DNA of 64,000 bases from contig NZ_QRLV01000010.1 of assembly GCF_003472385.1 (NCBI RefSeq), forward strand, positions 1-64,000. Direction: 5' to 3'. The DNA is from Sutterella sp. AM11-39 (GTDB taxonomy: Bacteria > Pseudomonadota > Gammaproteobacteria > Burkholderiales > Burkholderiaceae_F). This document shows, piece by piece, positions 1 to 6,887 of this stretch. Positions within the stretch are counted from its first letter, which is position 1. The number at the start of each line of letters is the position of its first letter. A model generated the notes under the pieces. It was not told the origin of the DNA. It ran no database searches and saw only the letters and a list, made by a program, of their open reading frames with translations. A program made the translations under genes and the position numbers.

Positions 1-17
1 GCTAAATCATTAAAGCG

Positions 18-50
18 AACCCCCGTTGGAGTCTCTCCTTCGGGGGTTTC
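18..50 (+). terminator. Rho-independent terminator of a gene upstream of the window
   Basis: An 8-bp stem AACCCCCG (18-25) pairs with CGGGGGTT (41-48) across a 15-base loop and is followed by a T-rich stretch. It ends a transcript entering from the left; a TAA at 3-5 may be the stop codon of that gene, of which nothing else is visible. Confidence 0.75.
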
Positions 51-116
51 GTCTGTTTGTGCGGCATGAATTTTCAGACCCTGTCCAGACGGAGTCTTTT
101 CTTGAGAGAAAACAAC

Positions 117-740
117 ATGTCTGAGGAAACCAAACCGGCTCGCCGGCAATACCGTCGTACCACGGAACGCCGCCAGGAGATTCTGGTTGCAGTCGTGCAG
201 CTGTTGTCGGATCCTGATAGCACCGGTGTCACGACGAAAGACATTGCCCGCTACCTTGGGTTGGCAGACGGCGCGCTTTATCGCCATTTTTCCGGCAAGG
301 CCGAGATCCTTCAGGAACTGATCGGTTTTTGCGATGATTCTTTCGAGCGTATGTTCGATGAAATCAACGCCGAAGCGGAAGTGACGATGGTGACGCGTGC
401 CATGGTGAAGGCTCGTGCTCTGCTGTTGTTTGCGGAAGCCAACTGCGGTCTGACTCGTCTTCTGACTGGTGAAGCGCTTTCTTCGGAGGGGCAGCAAGTG
501 CGTGAAGCAATGCTGGCCTGTTTGGAAAAGGCCGAGAAGGCTCTTTGCTCGAGTCTGCAGCTTGCGGTGGTGCAGCGCGAGGTTCCCAACAGTGAGGATC
601 CGGCCGTGCGCGCGCGCCTCATCATGAGCTACGTGCAGGGACGTTGGGCTCGGTTCGTGGCTTCGGGCTTTGAAGAAAAGCCTACGGCCGATTGGCCCCA
701 GGCACAGGCGGTTTTGTTCGGCGGCCTGCTTGCTTCTTAA
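117..740 (+). CDS. slmA: TetR-fold DNA-binding protein, SlmA-like nucleoid-occlusion factor
   Basis: A protein of 207 residues. The N-terminus carries the TetR helix-turn-helix, with the recognition stretch DIARYLGLADGALYRHF at about residues 41-57, very like the SlmA segment ending ALYRHFPSK. The C-terminal part keeps the SlmA pattern GLTRLLTGEAL and ends near the usual SlmA length of about 200. In other bacteria SlmA binds chromosomal sites and blocks FtsZ assembly over the nucleoid. The start is set at ATG 117, preceded by GAGAG at 104-108; an in-frame TTG at 57 would add 20 unlikely residues. It stands alone, after a terminator and before a long gap. A metabolite-responsive TetR repressor is the alternative; the SlmA call rests on remembered motif similarity. 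Confidence 0.7.
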   Translation: MSEETKPARRQYRRTTERRQEILVAVVQLLSDPDSTGVTTKDIARYLGLADGALYRHFSGKAEILQELIGFCDDSFERMFDEINAEAEVTMVTRAMVKARALLLFAEANCGLTRLLTGEALSSEGQQVREAMLACLEKAEKALCSSLQLAVVQREVPNSEDPAVRARLIMSYVQGRWARFVASGFEEKPTADWPQAQAVLFGGLLAS

Positions 741-898
741 TCTGCTGATAATTGTTGTTAACGGCTTTGTTACATATGAAATGGCGACGTTTTTGCTTAA
801 ATGAGCGACGGCGCTATAGCCAAAAATTCGATTAAGTCCTTGAATTTGTTTGGATTATTGCGTTTTAAAGCGAAGTTCAATAGGATTGGATTCTTAAG

Positions 899-992
899 TT
901 TGTCCTAAGACAGTGTGAAGAAAGGTCTATGGGCTTCATTCTTTGTTTACAAACGGTTGCTTCACACTAGATTTCTTTGCACATAGGACAAA
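899..992 (+). repeat. Nested inverted repeat, two 9-bp perfect arms
   Basis: TTTGTCCTA (899-907) is the exact reverse complement of TAGGACAAA (984-992). Inside it AGTGTGAAG (912-920) is the exact reverse complement of CTTCACACT (960-968). The apical 39 bases contain a further small hairpin, TTTG-TTTA-CAAA. Internal loops are 4 and 15 bases. The folding fits an RNA better than a protein-binding operator because the arms are far apart. Confidence 0.7.
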
Positions 993-1064
993 TATCCATA
1001 TGTACTATTCAAGGCACACATCGATCTCCTTAGTTTGGTCATTGTAACTGTGATCAAATGCTTT

Positions 1065-1102
1065 GGGCCGGGATTAGAGACAAGATCCCGGCCCGTTTTT
1101 TT
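1065..1102 (+). terminator. Strong Rho-independent terminator with no gene directly upstream
   Basis: A 10-bp perfect stem GGGCCGGGAT (1065-1074) / ATCCCGGCCC (1085-1094), a 10-base loop and seven T (1096-1102). The nearest upstream coding sequence ends 325 bases earlier, so it most likely ends the candidate small RNA or a long 3' tail of the SlmA-like mRNA. Confidence 0.9.
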
Positions 1103-1177
1103 GTCCTCCGTCTGCGCACTGATTCTGCGGAAGTGGCAGAATCCGACAGTTGACAGAATTTTTTTGCCCGACTTCGG

Positions 1178-2995
1178 ATGTTTTTGAGTTGGTTGAGCAA
1201 TCTGCGCTGTAGCGCAATACTTTTCTTCGCGGCTTTTGTTCTTTTGTTTAACGCCGCCGGCGTTCATGCGGCGAGCGACGTGAGTCGCGCGCATGATCGT
1301 CCCCTGCGGCTGGCGATCGTCAATACCTACGGTCAGATTCTCTCGGACATGTATTACGGCGAATCGCTCAAAAAGATTCGCGAGGCGATTGCGCCGCGTC
1401 CGCTGGAGATTCGTATCTACGGGCCGGATACTTTTCTGGACGCCGCTCGCAGCAATCAGTTTGACATGTCCATCGCCTCCTACGGGCTAACGAGCATCAT
1501 GCTGCGTCAAACCGGAGGCGCGCGTGTTTTGACCGCCGTCAACAATCGTTTCCCCAACCCCTATGCCGGCAACGGTGCGGCCATTATCGTTCGCTCGGAT
1601 AGAAAGGACATCAATACCTTTGAAGACTTGCCGGGAAAATCGCTTGGGGTGATGAGCATCACTGCGTTTGCGGGCTGGCAGGTGCCGATGGCCGAACTCA
1701 CATCGATGGGTATTGACGTCAAGAGAGCCTTTCGCGACATCAAGGTCGTGGGCGAGCCGATGACTCAGATTCTCGATCTGGTCTACAGGGGCGAGGCTGA
1801 CGTAGGTTTTGTTGTCAACTGTCTGTTGGAGGACGTTCAGGCGCTTGGCAAGTACAAGGAAGAAGACTTCAAGGTGATCGGCGACCGAGGATTGCGCTCA
1901 GGCAGCAGCTGCAAGCATTCCACTCGACTTTATCCCAACTGGTCGTTTTCCATTAAGCCGCAGATGAGTCCGGACGAGTCCAAGGCTGTCGTGATGGCAC
2001 TGCTGTCGATCCCCGCCTCAGAAGACATCTCCGTGCACTGGACATTGACTCCCGACGGCACGGGTGCCGATGCCGTTTTTCAGCAGCTGAACCTTCCTTA
2101 TGCTGAAGCCTACGGTCTGCGTGATCTGCTGCTTGAATACTCCGGCGTGGCTTTTGGTGTTCTGGCCGTTGGTTTGGTGCTCGTCGTTAACATTGTGGTG
2201 CTCACGGTGGCGGTCCGTATCCGCACCAAACAAAAGGAAAAAGCGCTTGCCGAAAAAATGCAGTCGGATTTGGATGCGAGGCGGGCGGCTCTCAAACTTC
2301 GCACCATGGAAAAGTTAAGCGCCGTTGGTACACTCTCGAGCATGGCCGCCCACGAGCTCAAGCAACCTTTGACGGTTGTCAACAATTATGCGGGAAGTCT
2401 CCGGCGCCGATTGATGCGTAGTGATGTGCCGCGTGAGGTACTCATTGATGCGCTCACCGAAATTGAAGAGTCGGGACTGAAGGCCGCCGAAGTGATCGAC
2501 CTGGTGCGCGGATACGCCACCAATAAGGAAAGAACCTTTGTGCGTACGGACCTTGCGATGAATGCGCGGCACGTTTTGGATCGCAACCGCAAGTACCAGC
2601 ATATTATTCACCCGGACCTGCGCCTTGGCACCTATGTGCTTGCCGATACGATTGAGCTTGAACTGGTGCTCACGAATCTGCTGAAGAACGCGGTGGCTGC
2701 GGTGGCCGACGTGGAGTCGCCCAGAGTTGAATTCAAGGTCTGGCGTGACGAGGCCTTTGCTTATGCGCGCATTGCCGACAACGGCAAGCCGCTTACCGAT
2801 GAGCAATTCTCTCAGATAGGACAGATCGGACGCACGACCAAGAAAAACGGTATGGGAATGGGGCTTGCGATTGTGAAAAGTTTGCTTGAAGCACATTCCG
2901 GCGCGCTTAGAATAGAGAGACTTGATCCGTGCGGGATTTGCTGCACGGTCCGTTTGCCGCTCGTACTGCCGCAGGACGCAGCGCAACAACAGTAG
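1178..2995 (+). CDS. ttrS: TtrS-like sensor histidine kinase with PhnD-type periplasmic domain
   Basis: A 605-residue membrane sensor. Residues 1-32 are a signal peptide; about 40-310 form a periplasmic PhnD/phosphonate-binding-like domain; about 322-346 are a membrane helix; HisKA follows with the phospho-acceptor His392 in MAAHELKQPL, then a HATPase domain with the N-box near Asn504 and the G-box GMGMGLAIV. The sensor domain keeps the segments NCLLED and LYPNWSF that resemble CLLENM and LYPDWSF of the tetrathionate sensor TtrS. It is followed after 19 bases by its FixJ-type regulator, so they form one two-component system. No tetrathionate reductase genes are in the window, so the ligand could be another respiratory acceptor. 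No strong ribosome site precedes ATG 1178. Confidence 0.82.
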   Translation: MFLSWLSNLRCSAILFFAAFVLLFNAAGVHAASDVSRAHDRPLRLAIVNTYGQILSDMYYGESLKKIREAIAPRPLEIRIYGPDTFLDAARSNQFDMSIASYGLTSIMLRQTGGARVLTAVNNRFPNPYAGNGAAIIVRSDRKDINTFEDLPGKSLGVMSITAFAGWQVPMAELTSMGIDVKRAFRDIKVVGEPMTQILDLVYRGEADVGFVVNCLLEDVQALGKYKEEDFKVIGDRGLRSGSSCKHSTRLYPNWSFSIKPQMSPDESKAVVMALLSIPASEDISVHWTLTPDGTGADAVFQQLNLPYAEAYGLRDLLLEYSGVAFGVLAVGLVLVVNIVVLTVAVRIRTKQKEKALAEKMQSDLDARRAALKLRTMEKLSAVGTLSSMAAHELKQPLTVVNNYAGSLRRRLMRSDVPREVLIDALTEIEESGLKAAEVIDLVRGYATNKERTFVRTDLAMNARHVLDRNRKYQHIIHPDLRLGTYVLADTIELELVLTNLLKNAVAAVADVESPRVEFKVWRDEAFAYARIADNGKPLTDEQFSQIGQIGRTTKKNGMGMGLAIVKSLLEAHSGALRIERLDPCGICCTVRLPLVLPQDAAQQQ

Positions 2996-3014
2996 GATTG
3001 GAAAGGATACTTTT

Positions 3015-3704
3015 ATGGTGGAAATGGGCTCGCTTCATGATGCATCGGACGCACAGCAGCCGCACGTGCCGATCGTGCGTGTGGTGGACGATGACGATAA
3101 AGTGCGTCGATCCTGGCAGTTTGTTCTGGAAGGGGAAGGCTGGCAGGTACAGGCTTATGAGAGCGCCGTACGGTTTCTGCAGGAGGACGATCCGTCGATC
3201 CCCGGTTGCATCGTTTGTGATGTGCGTATGCCTGAGATGAGCGGCATTGAATTGCAGACGGAAATGAAGCGAACCGGCAACACGATGCCGCTTGTACTCA
3301 TCTCCGCTCATGCCGATCTGGTGATGGCGGTCAAAGCCGTCAAGGACGGCGCTTACGACTTTCTTTTAAAGCCCGTGGAAACTGAGCGCTTGATTCAAAC
3401 GGTTTCCGAAGCCTTGGAGCTTGATCAGACCCGGCGAGAGGAAAGCGCCGAGGACGATCGCGTCCGCCGCAGCTGGGATCTGTTGAGCGCGCGCGAAAAA
3501 GAGGTGGCCCGGGGCGTGGCCGACGGCAAGCTCAACAAGCAGATTGCCTACGATCTGAACATTTCGGAAAAGACCGTGATCGCGCACCGCAGTTCGCTAT
3601 GCCGCAAGTTAGGCATCCGCTCGGCGGCCGACATCACGCGAATGCTTCTGACCATTGAAAAGCTCGAAAAGGATCAAAGTAAGAAAGAGACGTCGGTTGG
3701 TTAA
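3015..3704 (+). CDS. ttrR: TtrR-like FixJ-family response regulator
   Basis: A protein of 229 residues with an N-terminal receiver (acidic patch VDDDD, phospho-acceptor Asp near residue 69 in CDVRMPEMSG, conserved Lys in LLKPVE) and a C-terminal LuxR-type helix-turn-helix (LSAREKEVARGVADGKLNKQ). It is the partner of the kinase just upstream and is expected to activate genes for use of the sensed electron acceptor. ATG 3015 is chosen because GGAAAGGA lies 8-9 bases ahead; an in-frame TTG at 2922 would start inside the kinase gene. A convergent terminator follows at once, so the operon ends here. Confidence 0.85.
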   Translation: MVEMGSLHDASDAQQPHVPIVRVVDDDDKVRRSWQFVLEGEGWQVQAYESAVRFLQEDDPSIPGCIVCDVRMPEMSGIELQTEMKRTGNTMPLVLISAHADLVMAVKAVKDGAYDFLLKPVETERLIQTVSEALELDQTRREESAEDDRVRRSWDLLSAREKEVARGVADGKLNKQIAYDLNISEKTVIAHRSSLCRKLGIRSAADITRMLLTIEKLEKDQSKKETSVG

Positions 3705-3722
3705 ACCGCGTTTCCACGGCAA

Positions 3723-3766
3723 AACAAAACCGGGTCGTTCTACAAAACGGAACGCCCGGTTTTGTT
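3723..3766. terminator. Bidirectional terminator between ttrR-like gene and guaC
   Basis: AACAAAACCGGG (3723-3734) pairs with CCCGGTTTTGTT (3755-3766), with extra inner pairing CGTTC/GAACG. A- and T-rich flanks on either side let it serve both converging genes. Confidence 0.85.
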
Positions 3767-3785
3767 ATTCACGACAAGAAGCCGA

Positions 3786-4826
3786 TTATGACTTGCCGAA
3801 AATTTCGTTTAACTGCTGTGTCACGCGGACGAAAGTCGTGCGCATCGTGAGTTCCTTGAGCTTGCGGGCGCCGACGTAGGTGCAGGCGCTGCGCACGCCG
3901 CCGAGGATGTCCTGACAGGTCTGATTCACGGGACCTCGGTCGTCGAGGTAGACGATCTTGCCTTCGGCTGCGCGGTAGTGAGCCACGCCGCCCGAATACT
4001 TGTCCATGGCGGCCTTGGAGCTCATGCCGTAGAAAGCGCGCATCTTCTTGCCGTCCTTTTCGATAACTTCGCCGCCGGATTCGTTGTGGCCGGCAAACAT
4101 GCCGCCGAGCATGACGAAGTCGGCGCCACCGCCGAAGGCTTTGGCGATGTCGCCGGGTTGCGTGCAGCCGCCGTCCGAGCATATGCGGCCGCCGAGACCG
4201 TGAGCGGCATCGGCGCATTCAATTACGGCCGACAACTGCGGGTACCCCACGCCGGTCATCTTACGGGTGGTGCAGACCGAACCCGGACCGATGCCGACCT
4301 TGACGATGTCGGCGCCGGCGAGAATCAGCTCCTCGGTCATGTCACCGGTGACGACGTTGCCTGCCATGATCACGACATCGGGGAAGTTGTCGCGCATCTT
4401 TTTGACGAAGCTCACGAAGGCTTCGGTGTAGCCGTTGGCCACGTCAATGCAGACGTAGCGCACAGCGCCCGGGGCAGCCTTCATGACGGCGCAGAACTGT
4501 TCGTACTCGGCATCGCCGATGCCGAGCGAATAAAACGCGTCGGATTTGTTTTCAAGACCGGTGAAGAAGTCAATGTATTCTTGGGCGCTGTAGTGCTTGT
4601 GCAGGGCGGTCATCATGCCGTGACGGCCGAGTGCGCGGGCCATTTCAAACGTACCGGTGGTATCCATGTTGGCGGCGATCACGGGAATGGCGTGAAAGCG
4701 TTCCGGGGACCAGCGAAACTTGATTTCACGGGTGATGTCCACCTGGCTGCGGCTGGTGAGAGTCGAGCGCTTCGGACGGATCAGCACATCCTTAAAGTCA
4801 AGTTTGATTTGATTGTCTAAATGCAT
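3786..4826 (-). CDS. guaC: GMP reductase
   Basis: A 346-residue cytosolic enzyme that converts GMP to IMP with NADPH and releases ammonia, returning guanine nucleotides to the adenine branch. The IMPDH/GMPR barrel is complete: N-terminal [13 protein letters not shown], the catalytic loop [20 protein letters not shown] with its cysteine, and the phosphate-binding SDGGC and GGMFAGH segments. GMP reductase rather than IMP dehydrogenase is indicated by the lack of a CBS insert and by the length, which equals E. coli GuaC. AGGAG lies 9 bases before the ATG. The upstream gene lysA is separated by its own terminator, so guaC is probably transcribed alone. Confidence 0.96.
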   Translation of the reverse strand: MHLDNQIKLDFKDVLIRPKRSTLTSRSQVDITREIKFRWSPERFHAIPVIAANMDTTGTFEMARALGRHGMMTALHKHYSAQEYIDFFTGLENKSDAFYSLGIGDAEYEQFCAVMKAAPGAVRYVCIDVANGYTEAFVSFVKKMRDNFPDVVIMAGNVVTGDMTEELILAGADIVKVGIGPGSVCTTRKMTGVGYPQLSAVIECADAAHGLGGRICSDGGCTQPGDIAKAFGGGADFVMLGGMFAGHNESGGEVIEKDGKKMRAFYGMSSKAAMDKYSGGVAHYRAAEGKIVYLDDRGPVNQTCQDILGGVRSACTYVGARKLKELTMRTTFVRVTQQLNEIFGKS

Positions 4827-4857
4827 TGCGGATTACTCCTCGGAAGAGTCCAAACAC

Positions 4858-4893
4858 GAAAAACGCCGGGTTTCAAGTCCGAAACCCAGCGTT
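4858..4893 (-). terminator. Terminator of lysA
   Basis: Inverted repeat AACGCCGGGTTTC (4862-4874) / GAAACCCAGCGTT (4881-4893), one mismatch, with a T-run on the minus strand (A-run at 4859-4863). It separates lysA from guaC. Confidence 0.85.
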
Positions 4894-4944
4894 GATTGAG
4901 TTTAGCCGTTAATCGGTGCAATTGCACGAAAAGCCGTTGGTTTT

Positions 4945-6231
4945 TTACATAAAAGCTTCGTTCGGCACCGTGTTTTCCAGCGCGGTGAGCTCCTCAATTG
5001 TCTCACGGCGGCGGATGAGCCAAGCGCGAGAACCGCTTACAAGTACCTCGGCAGCACGTCCGCGCGAGTTATAGTTGGACGCCATCGACATGCCGTAGGC
5101 ACCCGCACCCGTCATGGCCAGCACGTCGCCGGGCTGCGCGGCAAGCTCAATTGACCGGGCAAGGAAGTCGCCCGTTTCGCACACCGGGCCCACCACATCC
5201 CATTGCTGGCTTTGTTCGCGCTCGGTACAGTTGACGAGTGGCATTTGCGCCTGATAAAGCGTCGGGCGCACCATGTCGTTCATGGCTGCGTCTACGATCA
5301 TGAAGTTTTTGGCCTGTGTGGGCTTAAGGTATTCCACGGTGGTGAGCAGAACGCCGGCGCGGGCTACAAGCGAACGTCCGGGCTCGAAATAGATCGGAAG
5401 GTCAGCAAAGCCGCGCTCAGAAGCTTTCTGTGAGACGGCCTTGACCAGCGTTTCGGCCGAGGGCGGCGTTTCGTCGGTGTAGCGCACGCCCAGACCGCCC
5501 CCGAAGTCGAGGTGATCGAGCGTGATGCCGTGCTGAGCGAGTTGTTCGACAATGTCGAAAATCTTGTCGGCGGCGTGCACGAATGGTTCAAGTTCCGTGA
5601 TTTGGCTGCCGATGTGCATATCGATGCCCGAAATTTGAACGCCGGGAAGCGAGGCGGCATGTCGGTAAAGCGCCACGGTCTGATCGTAAGCAACGCCGAA
5701 CTTGTTGTTCTTGAGCCCTGTGGAAATGTACGGATGTGTCTTGGCGTCGACATCCGGATTGACGCGCACGGAAATCGGCGCCAGCAGCTTTTCTTGCAGC
5801 GCCACTTCGTTGATGCGGTCGAGTTCCGGAATGCTTTCGACGTTAAAACAGCCAATGCCTGCGCGCAGGGCGGTACGGATGTCTTCTCGACTCTTGCCGA
5901 CGCCTGAGTAGACGATGTCTTCGCCCTTGGCTCCGACCATGAGTGCTCGCTTGAGTTCTCCGGGACTCACGATGTCAAAGCCAATGCCCGCATCGCGGAA
6001 AAATTTCAAAAGAGCCAGATTGCTGTTGGCCTTCATGGCATAGAAGACGCGGTGCTTGGTGCCGGAAATGCCGCGCAGCCAGCTCTCAAGCGCCGTTTTG
6101 AGCGCTTCACGGGAATAGACGTAAAGCGGTGTGCCGAATTGGTCGGCAAGCTTTCTGAGGTTGAGATCTTCGCAGAATAGTTCGCCGTCGCGGCGGGAAA
6201 AGCCGGGCAGCGCGGTGAAGTCTTCAGACAT
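4945..6231 (-). CDS. lysA: Diaminopimelate decarboxylase
   Basis: A 428-residue PLP enzyme that decarboxylates meso-diaminopimelate to L-lysine, the last step of lysine synthesis. The fold III barrel has the PLP lysine in VFYAMKANSN (about residue 67), the HIGSQI segment, the glycine-rich phosphate loop GGGLGVRY and the C-terminal CETGDFL and GAGAYG motifs that bind substrate at the dimer interface. It lies 41 bases after lptM, the lipoprotein gene that precedes lysA or dapF in many Proteobacteria, and is probably co-transcribed with it. The terminator follows directly. Confidence 0.97.
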   Translation of the reverse strand: MSEDFTALPGFSRRDGELFCEDLNLRKLADQFGTPLYVYSREALKTALESWLRGISGTKHRVFYAMKANSNLALLKFFRDAGIGFDIVSPGELKRALMVGAKGEDIVYSGVGKSREDIRTALRAGIGCFNVESIPELDRINEVALQEKLLAPISVRVNPDVDAKTHPYISTGLKNNKFGVAYDQTVALYRHAASLPGVQISGIDMHIGSQITELEPFVHAADKIFDIVEQLAQHGITLDHLDFGGGLGVRYTDETPPSAETLVKAVSQKASERGFADLPIYFEPGRSLVARAGVLLTTVEYLKPTQAKNFMIVDAAMNDMVRPTLYQAQMPLVNCTEREQSQQWDVVGPVCETGDFLARSIELAAQPGDVLAMTGAGAYGMSMASNYNSRGRAAEVLVSGSRAWLIRRRETIEELTALENTVPNEAFM

Positions 6232-6272
6232 AAACGTATTTTCCGAGGAGTTTTTTTGTTATGGTTCTGCTT

Positions 6273-6452
6273 TTAGTCTTCCCAGCGATCCTGCAGGAGA
6301 CTGTCGGAGGGCACGCCGCTCGGCTGCTGTTGCTGCGTTTGCGACGGAGCTTGCTGGCGCTGCCCGTTTTCATCGGTCATGTAAAGCGGCCCCTTGAGGC
6401 CACATGCGGACAAAAGGGCAATGCTTAGAATGGCTAAAACGGTGCGCACCAT
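6273..6452 (-). CDS. lptM: LPS-assembly lipoprotein LptM (YifL family)
   Basis: A small 59-residue lipoprotein. A short hydrophobic signal ends in the lipobox LLSAC, so Cys17 is the lipidated residue; the next residues GLKGPLY are the family hallmark. The rest is Gln/Pro-rich and disordered. In E. coli LptM helps LptD acquire its native disulfides in the outer membrane. AAGGAGG lies 9 bases ahead of the ATG. The gene is divergent from cyaY across 58 bases and upstream of lysA, the arrangement seen in E. coli relatives. Confidence 0.85.
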   Translation of the reverse strand: MVRTVLAILSIALLSACGLKGPLYMTDENGQRQQAPSQTQQQQPSGVPSDSLLQDRWED

Positions 6453-6510
6453 GGCTTGCGTGCCTCCTTGAAATGAAAAAAGCGAAAATTTTTTGGCGCA
6501 GGAAGCAATT

Positions 6511-6831
6511 ATGACTGAAACGGAATTCCTTGAGGCAAGCGAAGCTCTGATGCAGCAAGTGGAAAACGCCGTTGATGCGGCCGAACTCGACGTCGAGTGC
6601 GATCGCACGGGCAATGTGCTCACCATCGAAGCCGATTCGGGCGAGCAGATCGTGATCAATCGTCATACGCCGACGCAGCAGATGTGGCTTGCTACGCGCA
6701 AAGGAGGCCTTCATTTTGAAAATTCGGACGGCAAGTGGCGCAACACTCGCGACGGGACGACGTTTGAGAGCGCGCTTCAGGCTGCTTTGAATTTCGTTTG
6801 CGAGGAAGACGTTTCGTTTTCTCTTGATTGA
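6511..6831 (+). CDS. cyaY: Frataxin-like iron-binding protein CyaY
   Basis: A 106-residue protein matching bacterial frataxin: an acidic first helix, then VLTIEADSGEQIVINRH, QQMWLATRKGGLHF and the final helix, the characteristic alpha-beta sandwich. CyaY binds iron and modulates IscS/IscU iron-sulfur cluster assembly. ATG 6511 with AGGAAG 5 bases upstream is preferred over the in-frame TTG at 6493. Divergent from lptM and convergent with the PBP1A gene. Confidence 0.92.
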   Translation: MTETEFLEASEALMQQVENAVDAAELDVECDRTGNVLTIEADSGEQIVINRHTPTQQMWLATRKGGLHFENSDGKWRNTRDGTTFESALQAALNFVCEEDVSFSLD

Positions 6832-6837
6832 TAGGAC

Positions 6838-6873
6838 AAAAACCGCGCCGAAAAACATTTCCGACGCGGTTTG
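6838..6873. terminator. Terminator between cyaY and the PBP1A gene
   Basis: AAACCGCG (6840-6847) pairs with CGCGGTTT (6865-6872); the minus strand continues with a T-run, so it mainly serves the PBP1A gene, with possible use by cyaY. Confidence 0.75.
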
Positions 6874-6887
6874 CCCGGGGCCGACGA

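Larger units (their letters stand above)
875..1102 (+). ncRNA. Candidate structured small RNA in the 741-1177 gap
   Basis: The 437-base gap between the SlmA-like gene and the sensor kinase has no convincing reading frame but ends in a textbook terminator. A possible promoter is TTGAAT (840-845), 17 bases, TTTTAA (863-868); another is TTTACA (947-952), 16 bases, TAGATT (969-974). Between the first promoter and the terminator lie two nested perfect 9-bp arms (899-907 with 984-992, and 912-920 with 960-968). A transcript of about 100-230 bases would result. It matches no RNA family I recognise; a 6S-like rod is possible but the known 6S core was not seen. The 5' end is a guess. Confidence 0.4.

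Noticed and set aside
899..1102. 6S RNA (ssrS) assignment
   Set aside because: A rod-like fold is possible, but the size and the sequence around the central bubble do not match what I know of 6S RNA; left as an unassigned candidate.
3978..4820. A 280-residue plus-strand frame opposite guaC
   Set aside because: Gly/Ala/His-rich shadow of a highly conserved enzyme.
4827..4944. Purine or lysine riboswitch in the lysA/guaC region
   Set aside because: The only structure is a simple terminator hairpin; no aptamer-like conserved core.
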